From Megalobrama amblycephala (Eukaryota; Chordata; Actinopteri; Cypriniformes; Xenocyprididae): a stretch of DNA of 64,000 nucleotides. The notes below the pieces were generated by a model. That model ran no database searches, was not told where the DNA came from, and saw nothing but the letters and a program-made list of their open reading frames with translations. This document shows positions 32,874 through 45,386 of this stretch, piece by piece. Location of the stretch: assembly GCF_018812025.1 (NCBI RefSeq), contig NC_063044.1, positions 73,643,244 through 73,707,243 on the forward strand. Reading direction: 5' to 3'. A program made the position numbers and the translations under genes. The number at the start of each line of letters is the position of its first letter. Position 1 is the stretch's first letter.

Positions 32874-33626
32874 CACTGTAAAACCCAATCATTTCAGAAT
32901 ACTCAAAACATTTGAGGAAACTTATTACCTCAAATCATTTAAGTGAACTAACTCATTTTTTTAAAGTTGGTAGAACTTAAAATTTTTATGACAAGTGGGG
33001 TGGGGCTGAGAGCCATGGAAGCAGATCAAGGCCATTGTGGTGCACAGGTGTCTCTCACTAAGCAATCCCGTCACCAGCAAACCCCTGCCCAACTCATCAT
33101 AATGTTAATTACATACAGTTAATTTACATGAACATCACATTCAGATCTTGGTTAAATGTTACATAGCAAATAACACATGCTATTATAACTATCAGAGAGA
33201 CTGTCATTACATACTTGCATATATGTAATCAAACAACATATGTGGTCTTAAATGTTTTGCAGCTCATCCTCAACCTAACCACAGGCTCTACTCTTCACCA
33301 GAGTGGTAACCCTACAAAACTAACATAACAGAACCCCCCTGAATCCCAACATAATCACAACATTAAACATTAACTTATTATCTCCATATGTTAATCTTGT
33401 GCAAAAACACACAAAATAACACTTAATTTCAACAGTTATTTATATGGTGTGACGCAAAGCATGCTGGGATTTAGAAATCTGCTGCAGCTCAACTCAATCA
33501 TATTAAGTTCAACTTAAATTTTGAGTTCATGCAACTTTTTTCTATTAAGTACAATGAACTTTCATTATTATTTGAGTGAAACAAACTCATTTAACTTAAT
33601 TAATTTCACTGTTCGGTTTTACAGTG
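32874..33626. mobile_element. MITE with CACTGTAAAACC ends
   Basis: CACTGTAAAACC at the left pairs with GGTTTTACAGTG at the right; subterminal AACTTAA/TTAAGTT words recur on both sides. About 750 bp and non-coding. It abuts the F-box-like exon, and the minus-strand frame of that exon ends inside its terminal repeat. Confidence 0.65.
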
Positions 33627-33810
33627 TGGTCATCTGAAGAGTAAAACCCCAAAAGCACTCCCCATTGTCCATTTCCCTTTTAGCCAGCCCCACAGTCTTT
33701 GTCAGTCTGTTGTTAAATCTCTGGCATGTCAGAGCCAGCCTGAGGATTGCAGAACAGCAGTCTTCTAGAACTACGAAGACAAGGATCTTCTGGAGAATGT
33801 CAACTGGCAA
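33627..33810 (-). CDS. F-box-like exon of an unrecognised host gene
   Basis: On the minus strand a TTATCTACAG acceptor leads into LPVDILQKILVFVVLEDCCS, then AILRLALTCQRFNNRLT and VGLAKREMDNGECFWGF. LP-x-x-I-L-x-x-I followed by a Leu-rich C-x-x-F pattern fits an F-box, which docks substrate adaptors onto SKP1-cullin ligases. Two further exon-like blocks lie upstream on the same strand. One is 33890-33956, after a GAAG acceptor; the other is 34053-34230, ending CTTCG before GTAATA. Their phases do not join cleanly, so the gene model is incomplete and may be a decayed copy. Confidence 0.35.
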
Positions 33811-34210
33811 CTGTAGATAAGAAACATGATTTAATATAAAATCATTACAAGACATTTTCATCAACATTAAAGTGATTATGAACACATGCCTGCAAAATGT
33901 CAGTGGCCACTGTGCCATCCTGTGAAACCCGTCATCTTTGCTGGGAGTGTATGTACCTTCAAAAAAGTAAAACATAAAAAAACAGATTTTCTGTTTATGA
34001 AACAGCCACATATTTATACATGCTACTTTTCACCAAAATATTACCGAAGTGCTGTGTCTCCTTTTCCTAGGGACACAAAAGACAGGCGGCAGACTTCCAT
34101 CCCCCATCTACCAGCCTTCCTGTGTAAAATGTGCAAATCTTCTACCATTTCTGTAATTGATATTGACCAAATATGTTCATCATGCTTTCCCACTTTGATA
34201 GTAGTATCTA

Positions 34211-35502
34211 TTAAAGGGGACCTATTATGCAAAATTCACTTTTGCATGGTGTTTGGACATAAATGTGTGTTGGTGGTGTGTGTACACAACCACCCTATAA
34301 CGATAAAAATCCAACCACTCCTTTTTTTTAATCCCCATAAATCATAATCATAAGCAGTGTGTCAGAACAAGCCATTTGCAGGTTCCTGGCAATGTGGCGT
34401 CACATTAGCCACAGGCCCCACCCACAAATGTTGACAGACACTGACGTTTTAACATAGAACCGCCCTGAGCGAGTTCACAGCGAGTTGTACACAGTCCACC
34501 ATTGCTGCACTGACGAGAACATCTCCCAAGCGTTTTAGGTATTCTGTAGCTGGATGGATTAATCCACATAGCTCTCTCCATTTACTCTCTAAATCTGAGC
34601 CACTGAAGACGAGGTGGATTAATTTTGTTTTCAAAGAAAATGCTCCCTCAACTCTTTTATGTCTGCGCAAATCATTTCACACCGGACTGCTAAGTGAACG
34701 AATATCAATACAAAGGGACAATACAAAACAGAGACTGTGCTAAAAAATGTGTTACTCAAGGATAGATCAGTACAAACTGTTTGTGATCCAGCCTACAGTC
34801 TCCAGAGTGATACTGGATACGGCAGTAATGAAGGTGAGAGCACTTTATTACAGTTCATCTGAGTTGATTTACGGATATAAAGTTTACCAGTTTATTAAGC
34901 ACCACCTGAAAAGGCATAAGGTCTTTATATATTTGTTTACTGTTGGTTGTAACGAGTGTTTCTGTGTACTTCGCTATGTATGTTGATGATAATGCAAGGG
35001 AGAGAGAGAGTTTATGGATAATATTTTGATGCACACTTGCACTGTGTTTTATCAAGCTCTTACAGAGATTTTCTAGAGTGAAAACAGATGCTTCATATTA
35101 TGTGTGAAGTACAATAAACGTTATAAAACTCATCGGTAAACACTTGTACTAATATATTAGATAAAAACAAGAAGACAATACAAGTTATAACCGTAATTAA
35201 ACAAAACTATACCTGTTCTATCTCCATGCAGCATATATTCACAGTTTCTGTCAATATAGTATGTCTTGAATGACTCCTGACACATGAGCTCTTAAAGCTC
35301 TGCCCTCTTAGGAGCTCATTTGCATTTAAAGTGCCCACACTGAAACTGCGCATTTTTGCTCAACTCCAAAAAATGTCAATTTTAACATGCTATAAAAAAT
35401 TATCTGTGGGGTATTTTGAGCTGAAACTTCACATACACACTCTGGGGACATCAGAGACTTATTTTACATCTTGTAAAAGGGGGCATAATAGGTCCGCTTT
35501 AA
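34211..35502. mobile_element. Inverted-repeat DNA element, TTAAAGGGGACCTATTATGC ends
   Basis: The left end TTAAAGGGGACCTATTATGC pairs with GCATAATAGGTCCGCTTTAA at the right, with one mismatch. The 1.29-kb interior is non-coding. Both termini begin with TTAA, which may be part of the target duplication. Confidence 0.75.
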
Positions 35503-36009
35503 TGTATTACTTTTCATTTCACAAATCATACCCCTCAATCTCAAGGTTCTCCAGCAAAAATTGCATCACCACCTCCTCATATATGGCAGGTCAGACTGAA
35601 GATAAGAACAGCTGTAATGTAATTCACCACAATTAACATTAAACATTTTTGTCAACACTAAGACTGCACTTACGGCGGTGAAATCAAATGCTGCCGCCAT
35701 AGTTATGGACCAGGCATACTGTAAAGGCAGAAAGGCTGTTATGTTGCCACAGGTTTTTTATGAGCATAAATTTACCAAGATGAATAAAAATGAGGTGCTC
35801 AGTAACAGCATTAATGGGTGTAATGGACATGGTGAGGACACAATGGATGTTGTGTGGACATTACTAAACATCCTGAAAATGAGCTCGGCAACTCACCATA
35901 AGACATCTATTAAATCCTAGGCTATGACGCAAGTTAGAGTAGAAGAATAAAACATCATTAGCATGCACTAGTGGTAAACAAATAGATCAAGATTAATCAC
36001 ACTTTGGCA
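35503..36009. other. Unassigned stretch
   Basis: No coding exon could be supported. A minus-strand run at 35515-35585 (YEEVVMQFLLENLEIEGYDL) is suggestive of a protein end, but an in-frame stop lies immediately upstream. Confidence 0.3.
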
Positions 36010-36519
36010 ATTGACCCTTCGCCGGGAGTTTGATTGACAAGCGATCTAACCAATCATAACACCGAATCTGCCATTTTGTCCGACAAAGCAGTCAGGAGTT
36101 AGAAGATTAACCTCGGTGGACTTGAACTTGAAAAAATGGTGTATATTTACGTCTTTCCGCATGTTAAACAACATTCCTTCTGATGTTCATTCATGTTTAT
36201 TCAATGCTATAAATTAACTAGTAGGAAAAGATGATCGGTTCATGAGCCTCTTGAGCTGAGGCGCTACAGCAATCTGTCATGACACAAAGAGCCACAAAAC
36301 GGTATTTATTGTTCGAATTTCTTAGTAAATTACACAACTTGAAAGCTGGGAGTTCATTTAATATCATAAGTAACCTGCTCTGTCTTGTCTGTTGACGTGT
36401 TGTCAGTGTCCTCTTTGCTCCGCGATGTATTTTTCACTCTGTGTGGCGTGACAGCACCATGGCTTGCTGGACAAAGCAACAGTAACTAAGGGGGGGCGGG
36501 TCTTTGCAAAAGGTCATTT
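36010..36519. mobile_element. MITE with ATTGACCCTTCGC ends (copy 2, inverted)
   Basis: This is the same element as 4931-5420, in the opposite orientation and 31 kb away. The left end ATTGACCCTTCGCC is intact and the right end (AAAGGTCAT) is slightly decayed. Confidence 0.7.
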
Positions 36520-39500
36520 GTGCTATTTATGTGCACTGAAAAAAGAGAAGGAAGTGAAAGAGGAGGTCATGGCTAGGGAAAAGAGGCCAACTTGGCATGC
36601 AAATTTTGCAAATGGAGCTTAAGGTAAGTAGTTTTAGCACCATGCCGTGTTGATCAATATGCCATTTTTATGTTGCATTTTTATTGGCTAGTCAGTAGAC
36701 GTGGGTCGTAGCAGCAGACACTCTGATATAATCATGCTATAATAATCACACTGTCAGACTTTCTTTGGTTGCAAGACCGTGACAACGGCCGTCTATGAAC
36801 CTCTCTCACTGTATAAGGTAGGACCACCGATTAGGAGCCACGGCCACAAAAATCGCCACGATTGGTCATTTTTCATCTGGGACAGGCCAACACTATTCGT
36901 ATTTTTAAGACACTTCATATTCTTGCACAGTTATTGACTGGAACTGAATCAACACTGAACTGACTTCAGCTGAACAATGACACTATTTCTTTTTAGATCT
37001 GCTTAACAACAAGTGAACTCTGTTTGCATCGATTCATTATTTTCCTGTTTTTCACTGTAAGCTGCTTTGAAACAATCTGTATTGTATAAAAAAAATAAGA
37101 TGTAGAATGCATGTAAAAGTGCTTTATAAAGATCTTTATCAGATATTTGTACAAATATGTTTTCGTGTGCTATCTGTGGATACTAGAAACCTCCAGGCAG
37201 GTCTGTTGAGGCAAGCTGCAGGACAGTGCTGATTAGTGAGCTATTTGAATCGCATAGCAACTCACACAAATGATCTTTCTTTCTTTCTTTCTTTCTTTCT
37301 TGCCAATAGGAAACACTTTTATTTTGGTGCGATATGACGTCAAAAGGCTGCGCCGCGCTCCTTCATCTGTTGTGATTTGGCTGAAGGTTTGTTTTAAACA
37401 TTTAAGGGGCTTTAATCGATGCAAATCGTTATTGTTCAATATTTTTTATTATTACAAGCGATGCACAAATTAGTGATTTATCATTGAATGTAATATTGTA
37501 ATTCTTTATTTAACAAATGAACGTTGTTTTTATGAGTAAAGCGCATACACATAACGTTACGTGTAACAGAAAAGGTGCGTCTCTTTTCTCTCTATTTCTT
37601 ATGGCATTATTTTAATGACAGATGTCAAGAGTGCATTTTTGTAATGCCAGAGCACACTCGAGTAATGCGCGAGCGCGAATCTCTCCGCTCGCACGCGGAT
37701 TTTCACAAAACTGGACGCGCGCTCTCAAATACATAGTGCTCTTCTATGAACTGCCTCTCGCTCAGATTTTGCGTGCGCGCGCTCAAACGGTGCTCTTGAA
37801 CTAGAAAGATTCTGGATTAAACTTTGAATAGACTTATACTACTGACCGATGAAAATGTTACATGAAATCTTACAGATTGAAAGTGAACTTAATCTCTTTC
37901 GACAATCAAAGATGGATCTTTAATTTCTTTACAGTTTAATAATATTTAACAATAGGCTATTAATCAAATGCATCTTAGAAATGGCTAGGAATGGGGCGCT
38001 TGGATGGTTTGTACATCAATGGATATTAAAATTTTGGCTTGAATAATGTTCCTTAAACTAGCTAAATTATATTATTTAATGCTTGTTTTAATACCTCATC
38101 CTCATGACAGCATTCAAATTAAGTTTGAATTATTTGTAATTATTACATTTTAAAAATGTACAAGTACACTTTTAAAATGTAATACACTTTTAAAAGTGTT
38201 TAAAAACACTTTTATTCATCCTATCCCACAATCTTGGCGCACATAGCCCCTAAAAAGTGATCAATAGCCTATATCATTATAAACTTGTTTAAAGCACAAA
38301 ACAAATTTACTTAGGCCTACATTTGAGAATCTGAATCAGATATGTCTGCAAATCATCAAATTTAGGACTCAAATCCAAATCAAAACCCTGATCGGAGACG
38401 TCTATTTAATGTCTGTGTTTACGTCTGGAACACATATTATTTAGATGATTTGCTCATCTGCAATATGTCTATAGGACGTTTCCTGTCAGATGTCAATTAG
38501 ACGTTTAGAAGATGTCTTTAAAGGTGCTAAAGAGGATGTTTTGCTTTATACATTTTTGCAATATTACTTGAAACTGTCTTTACTAACTGATAAAAGACTA
38601 TTTATTAGGTGCACTGAAAGTAATAATATTAATATACATCATCTGTGCACGAGGTAGGGCCTTAAAAACATCAGCCAATCGCGTAAACGTTTGGCCCTCT
38701 GGCTTGTCAAACACTTCCATGACGTTCCTTGTGAGAGACGAGCACGGCTGCGCTCTCCAGTAACTTTCCACACTCCACAGGCGCCGCACACAATGTTTTT
38801 GTCAGTAGACAGGAGTAACAACTGCAGATTATGAGTTACCTGCGGTGAGTCCGACATAATGAATCCACTAACACAACACAGCGAATGCCGGTGGTAAACA
38901 CTCGTGTTCCAATACTCATGCACGAGTTTTGGGAGGCGTTCCCTCGAAATTCTTACGCATGCGCTCATTTAAAAAACTCATAACAGTCTTTAAGATGTTT
39001 TATGATTTAGAATGTATGTAAAACTGACATCTTAAAGATGTCTATCAGATGTGTGTAAACAGCAGATGCTTTCCAGATGAAGTAATCTTTAACAGACATC
39101 TTGCAGATCGTAAGTGTACTATCTGGGAAGCTGCTTTTCCACTGTCAGGCCGAACGCCCGGTTCTAAGAACAGTTATATTTCCACTTGAGCTTGTAGAAA
39201 ATTAAACCATATCTGTACTGGCTGGCCTGTTTAGGCCAGAATGGAGCAATAAAGCGACGCGAACAGTTTAGCAGAAGGTGGAAAAGCGACTCGAGTCCAC
39301 AACCCTGGCAATTAGACACATTGTTATTAATGCAGTACACATATATTGAGAACACAAACAATGACAACATTTATTAACCAATAGCAAATGTTTTGAAATC
39401 TACAAATCAATAAAAACAACTAAATATAAAGTATCTGTATAGTTTTTAATTATTATTATTATTATAATTATTAATTTGTAGTGCTAATTTTGAGTTTGTT

Positions 39501-39534
39501 TTGGCTAATTGGGACATTTAAGGCCCTTCCCTCT
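36520..39534. other. Non-coding stretch with a tetranucleotide run and AGATGTCT-type repeats
   Basis: A (CTTT)n run lies at 37273-37301. 38395-38525 and 38995-39125 share AGACGTCT/AGATGTCT words, which may be two halves of one old repeat split by the sequence at 38530-38990. 37640-37790 is locally rich in GCGCGC-type words. No exon is supported. Confidence 0.35.
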
Positions 39535-39593
39535 TGACTGACTCCCTTACCAGTGCGCTGACTAGTGAACTATAGGGAGCTGATTGAGATGCA
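39535..39593. mobile_element. Partial short MITE (copy 3 of 3)
   Basis: Sequence ending TAGGGAGCTGATTGAGATGCA matches the right end of the elements at 5850 and 25941; the left end is missing. Confidence 0.5.
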
Positions 39594-39709
39594 CCCAGTG
39601 ATTTATTCTTTTTGTTAATTATTCTCATCTTAAACATGACAGATTGACCAAACACAGAGAAAAACTCCTGGCGAAGCAACTGAGATCTACATGACACACT
39701 ATTATAAAG

Positions 39710-39794
39710 ATGGCGTTTATTAAAGAGGAGAGTGAAGACATGAAGATTGAAGAAACATTCAATGTGAAACAAGAAGATACTGAGGAACAAACAG
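39710..39794 (+). CDS. Exon 1 of the zinc-finger gene
   Basis: ATG at 39710 gives MAFIKEESEDMKIEETF followed by NVKQEDTEEQT and a split codon before GTTGG. The acidic KEESED...EDTEEQT leader is characteristic of cyprinid multi-finger genes. 85 nt, phase 1 exit, completing Asp with the first two bases of exon 2. Confidence 0.75.
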
Positions 39795-40089
39795 GTTGGT
39801 TTCATTCTCAAAACTGAACTCAGTCATTTCTTTAAATTTTTTACCTCTATAGAAATAAATCTGTTTGGATGAGTGTCATATGAGGGTCCTAATTAAAGTG
39901 CTTTTATTTGACAGGCAGTGGTTTGTTTGAAGTTGGGCATCTGTTATGATGATGTTACACATTAAATTAGAAAAAATATGAATGCAGTCTAAAAAAATTA
40001 TTAACACTATACCAAACTATACTCAAAGAATGTCTGTTCACTCAATGACCATATTTGCAACACCTCCGCCTATTTCGGGCATCCAAGAC

Positions 40090-42103
40090 CAGTGTTGGGC
40101 ACGTTACTTTAAAAAAGTAATTAGTTATAGTTACTAGTTACTTCTCACAAATAGTAACGGAGTTAGTAACTGAGTTACATCATTATAAAATAACTAATTA
40201 CCAGGGAAAATAACTATTGCATTACTTTAAAAAAAATTAAAATATGTCAAATAACTTGAATGCCCCCATTATTAAATATAAGTCTAAGAATAAATAATTC
40301 TTGATCTGACTTGTGACTCATGATCCGCTCTTGCTTATGAAATTTCTCTGTACTGTCATTAAAGAAAATGTAGTTTCATTTATATGTTTAAATAGTCCTA
40401 TGTTTTGTTTTAAATTCATGTATTTGATTATGAAAAGTGAACACCATGAATAAGATCAAAGTCCCTTTAAGACAAGTCATTTCACTCAGCGGCCATCTTT
40501 GAAACGCCTCTCGGGCATCCTGGGCATCATGCAGCTCCTATCTCTTTGAATGGGGAAACATCAGATTCTCCAAAACTGTTCGCCAACCTTACTATTAAAT
40601 TTCATATTTGAAATCATCAATGAAATCTAACAACAACCAACTCATACATTTAGTTTCTAAACGCTCGAATCATGACAAAAAAAACCTGTATTTTTTCAGG
40701 CTGGATCAAGCTAATGCGCATGCGCAGACCTAAATGCGCGTCTCTTCGGAGTCTGACTGTTTCTATAGAAACCGGTGATTCTAACGGCCGCTGAAGTGAC
40801 GCGATGACTTTACCAGTCGGCGATTGGCTCTTGGCTATAGAAGGCGGGACTTATTCCGCCATATTGCGCGTTACACTTTCTCCCATTCAAAACAATACGA
40901 GTGACACGTCTTGTGTTATTCTATAGTCTTTGATAAGATGCATCATAAGATGCGCACTATATCGGGAGTCATGGAGTGGGTCAGACACGATTTTGACCAC
41001 TTCATTAAGTTATGTTTTATAGAAAGCCTCTCTTTAAAGTGAATTTCGTTTTGTAAAAAATGTATCTTAATTTTAATCAATGTTTCATCAACCAATTGCC
41101 TGGATTTAATAAATAAGAAGCAAATATAGCAGGCAATATAATCATGGATGCGCGGGCGCGATCACTGACGCGTGAACTGGAGCGCGACTTATAGGCTAAA
41201 TGAACCGAAACTCAGCGTATAGGCTCTTGCAGACATGAGAAATATATATATAGAAAGCTTGAAATATTTACTTTGAAATGAAATAATTATAAACGAAAAG
41301 AGTCTACTCTGATTATGTAATCCGAATGAAATGTGCATTTTCTCTCTAGGTGCGTCCAGTATATGCGGATATGATGAGAGTCAGCAGTGTCAACTTCATC
41401 TTTGCAGCCGACATTGATTCAGAAAACATTACTTTATTAACAACATTTAAATTAAATGTCTCCTTGCTGTTTTTTGTCACATTCATAATCATTACTTTTG
41501 CCGGTTCTTTATGGCAAGCTTTATGCGTGCGCTTGAGTGCATAGCCTATATTACATAAACGCTCATTATTAGTTTATTCTCTCCAGTATTTAAGAAATTA
41601 AATTAATATAAATGTGATTAGTCAACTAATGGCTTAAATGAACAACTACTAGTCGACTAGAAAAACTTATCTCACATATTTTCGATCCAGCATGTCACAT
41701 GTTTATCGCAGTAGATAGGACCTTCGAACCAGAAAGACACAGCTTGTCTTTATGCTCAACTAAAGTGAAATAATGAGCATATTTCCACTTTGAGAAACTC
41801 GACTTGCTCTCGCCTTGACTCGCCATGACTGCCGCACATACTTGAATAAACGGAAACATGCTCACAGTGCGTCTTCTTCATGTTTACAGTGGTTGGCATC
41901 CACCAATCCTACAATGCGTCGCTGCTGTAAACAGGTTATGCTGTAGGCTACACATCAGCCAAAATTAATTAATTTAAAAAGTAACGTACAACGCACCATA
42001 TGGTAACGGTAACTGAGTTAATTTATTTAAAAAGTAATGCGTTACAGTATTAGTTACTGTCAAAAGTAACTGCGTTACAGTAACGCGTTACTGCCCAACA
42101 CTG
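40090..42103. mobile_element. hAT element in the zinc-finger intron, perfect 8-bp duplication
   Basis: CAGTGTTGGGCAcGTTAC at the left pairs with GTTACTGCCCAACACTG at the right. The flanks are TCCAAGAC (40082-40089 and 42104-42111). GTAAC/GTTAC words are dense near both ends. It split an older repeat, parts of which lie outside (40040-40081 and 42112-42470); a related copy of that repeat also lies inside at about 40455-40930. No transposase is present. Confidence 0.85.
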
Positions 42104-42111
42104 TCCAAGAC

Positions 42112-43418
42112 CAAGTCCAATCTACTTGAATAGGTGAATCCTGAAATCTCAAAAACTGTTTGTCGAACTCCAAATAAAATGGCATTTCAAATTAACAACA
42201 AATTTAATGTCCCATAAATGTTTCAAAATAGCTTAAAAAATCTTTTTTAATATTTTTTTCTGGCTAGACCAGCCAATGCGTGTGTGCAGTCTTAAATGCA
42301 TGTCTTCAATCACTGAGCTTTTACCAGCAGCTTCAGTGATGCGATGACTTTAATAATCAGCGATTGGCTCTTTTTCTTTTCTTTTTTTTTTTGGTCTTAT
42401 TCCACACATATTGCATATTGCACATTGCACTTTCTCCCATACATAAGTAATATGTTTGCATTGTCTTTGTCTAAAGTCTTTGCTTTGTATATCTAAAGTC
42501 TGAGACTTAACTCAATATTTACTTCTGAACCAAAATGATGGAAACCATTCATTTCTTTAACTTAATTATGCAATAGTATCTAACAGAACAAGAAAAAATA
42601 TTTATTTTGTATGATATATAAAGGGTGCAACTAACGATTATCTTGATAATTGATTAATATGTTCATTATTTCTTTGATTAATCAGGTGTAAAATCTGAAA
42701 GTTACTATTAAAATTAATGTAATACTTGAAAAGTTTGTATTTTGCCTCAAACCTCATACTCTAAGTGTGTTCGGAGAGAACCTATTTTTTGAATGCTAAA
42801 GGGTAATGTACCATGAAATGGTGTTTAGGTATTATTTAAATGCTGGACAGTGTACAAAATTCGGAAAAGCTGGTGGTGCTCTTTGATTATGTGTTTAAGC
42901 CTTTAAGCTCTGAAGGCATTTTTAGAATTGTTATTTTTTTCTGAGCGATATACACAAAAGTAAAGACTCGTAACTCCAAAGCTATAGCAAGAAGTAAAGT
43001 AGGCATTGTTTGATAGAAGGTAGGTATTGTTTTATAGAAAACTTAATATTTTTAGAAGAATTTAATTTTTTGATTCAATTTGGACATTCTCGTGCTGATA
43101 AAATATATATTTTTTTTATTATAATTTTACATATCTTTCTTATTTGACATGCAATAACTCAGGAAGGAAATAAGGCAGGAGGACCATTCTTTTTCGTCAA
43201 GTTCCTCTGCATGTACGGTGTATCTGGATCAAATTTTGTGGTGAAAGCATAAAGAAATCAAAAGTTACAGCATTTGAAACTAAGGTAGCCTTTTTTGTTT
43301 AGCCCTTGATGCCCCCTAATGGGCATTTTTAAAATCCTCTATGGGGAATATCTTGTGATCGACTATATTGATTTTGGACTCATTTTAATCTGGAGCATCT
43401 ACTGTAGGTATTGATCTG
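42112..43418. other. Intronic repeat tail and AT-rich sequence
   Basis: 42112-42470 continues the older repeat split by the hAT element and shares GATGCGATGACTTTA and CGATTGGCTCTT with 40795-40835. The remainder is non-coding. Confidence 0.45.
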
Positions 43419-44940
43419 CCACTCTCTGTGAGCCTCCTTGCTAGACAGTGTGGGGCATTGTTAGGCCTCCTCTAGATTAGAGAGTCGTTATGCCAAGGCC
43501 TCCACTGCTAGAGCTCGGCTATTATTTGCTAAGTCGTCAGGCTCATTGTGAGCCTCCTTAGCTAACTTGAGCATCGTCACATCTCCTCTCGTTAGTGGGA
43601 GTTATCTTATTGAGGCCTCGCTCTTTGTGAGCTCTCTAGGGTAACAGTTATAGCTGAGGGCTCTCTGTGAGCCTCCTTGCTAACAGCAAGCCTCCTTGTA
43701 AGTTTTCCTGAGTGTGGAATGTTGTTTAGGCCTCCTTTCGATAGGAGAGTCATTATGCTGAGGCCTCTGCTCCTAGAGCTCAGCTTTTATTAGCTAAATC
43801 GTCAGGCTCTCTGTGAACCTCCTTGGCTATTATGAGCGTTGTCAGACCTCATTTGAGTTTTCTATCTTGAGGCCTTCACACTCTAGAGCTCCGCTGGATG
43901 TTCAGTTACGGGTTGCAGGCTCTCTTTGAGCCTCTTCGTATAATGTCCTGATGTGTGGATCGTTGTTACGCCACATCTCGATTAGACAGTCGTTATGCTG
44001 AGGCCTCTGCTCCTAGAGCTCGGCTTTATTAGCTAAGTCTAGCTAAGTCAACAGGCTCTTTGTGAGCCTCCTTGGTTAGTTTGAGTATCTACAGGCCTCC
44101 TCTTGTTTTTAGTTGTTTTATCTAGGCCTCCTGCTCTCTAGAGCTCTGCCAGGTTAGCATTTACAGGTCGCAGGCTCTCTGTGAGCCTCCTTGTGGGATA
44201 TCCTGACTATGGAACGTTGTTAAGGTCTCCTCTCGCTTAGAGAGTCGTTATGATGAGGCCTCTGCTCCTTGAGCTCGGCTTTATTGATTTCTTAGTTGCT
44301 AAGTCGTTAGGCTCTCTTGAGCCTCCTTGACTAATATGAGCGTCGATAGGCCTCCCCTCATCTTGAGAGTCTGTTATGAGGCCTCCACTCTCTAGAGCTC
44401 GGTCTGGATATCAGTTCACAGGTCGCAGGCTCTCTTTGAGCCTCCTTGCAAGCCTTTCCTGAGTGTGGAACATTGTTAGGCCTCCTCTCGATAGGAGAGT
44501 CGTTATGTTGAGGCCGCCGCTCCTAGAGCTTGACTATTTTTTTCGCTAAGTCGTCAGGCTCTCTGTGAGCCTCCTTGGCTATTATGAGCGTCGTCAGGCC
44601 TCCTCTCTTTTGAGAGTTCTTTCTTGCGGCCTCCTGCTCTCTAGAGCTCCGCTGGATATTAGTTACGGGTTGCAGGCTCTCTTTGAGCCTCCTCGTCAAA
44701 TATCCTGTGTGGATCGTTGTCAGGCCTCCTCTCGATAGGAGAGTCATTATGCTGAGGCCTCCACTCCTAGAGCTCGGCTAAGTGGTAGGAAATGCTATGC
44801 TAGGTGTTTAGGCTCTCTTTGAGCCTCCCTGGACAGTTAGAGTGTGTTAGGCCCCCTCTCAATCCGGGAGATGTGATTTAGGCCTCCACTCTGCGGAGCT
44901 GTGTGGACCAGCTCAAGCCTTTTCTTCTCCTTTTTTAATC
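43419..44940. repeat. Dyad-rich tandem array, unit about 252 bp
   Basis: Six units start at about 43459, 43723, 43963, 44217, 44473 and 44717, marked by TTGTTAGGCCTCCTCT-like sequence; spacing is 241-264 bp. Each unit has two related halves of about 125 bp. Each half carries short dyads, for example CTCTCGATAGGAGAG, GCTCCTAGAGC and GGCTCTxTxTGAGCC. Units are diverged, so the array is not recent. It lies in the zinc-finger intron, 120 bp before the DIRS-like inverted repeat at 45064. Confidence 0.8.
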
Positions 44941-45063
44941 CTCCGTTCTCAAAGCTCTGACCTGTGATTGTCACTAGTGCGCCATAGGGATGAATACTCT
45001 GAGTCTTTGACTTAGCACAGCCATTTAGGCACTCATCCCTTTAGCATGGCAGTGAAAGGGAAC

Positions 45064-45386
45064 GTCTCAGGTTAAGCATGTAACCATGGTTCCCTGAGAA
45101 TCGGGAACGAGACGCTGTGTCCCTTTGCCATGCTTCAGGCATTCCTGCTCGGTCTCCTTCAGACAAGAAGTGGATGATATCATTTCCAGGTGCCCTTTTA
45201 TACTCATGGACACACCTGTGGTGACGTCATAGACTTGTCGCCTACCAATGTCAAATTCATTGTCGTGTTTATACTCAAGCTTCAGACACCTGGCATGCCG
45301 GAGACATTCCCCATAATGACCCCTAGAGGACGCAGCTTCTCGTTCCCCATTCTCGGGGAACCATGGTAACATGCATAACCTGAGAC
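45064..45386. mobile_element. DIRS-style inverted-repeat element
   Basis: Arms of about 50 bp face each other: GTCTCAGGTTAAGCATGTAA at 45064 and, reversed, GTCTCAGGTTATGCATGTTA ending at 45386. Both continue through CCATGGTTCCC, GAGAAT and GGGAACGAGA. Similar GGTTCCCTGAGA words with inverted TAACC blocks mark the end of the DIRS retrotransposon at 59.7-60.1 kb. The interior holds a TATA-like CTTTTATACTC. It is probably a non-autonomous DIRS derivative or an isolated terminus. Confidence 0.55.

Noticed and set aside
33886..34347. 153-residue plus-strand frame
   Set aside because: It is antisense to the better-supported exon-like blocks and extends into a MITE.
35515..35590. Possible protein end YEEVVMQFLLENLEIEGYDL on the minus strand
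   Set aside because: An in-frame stop lies directly upstream and no acceptor in a matching phase was found.
43419..44940. Regular repeats considered as a CRISPR-like array
   Set aside because: This is a eukaryotic genome, the units are diverged and 250 bp long, and there are no unique spacers of constant length.
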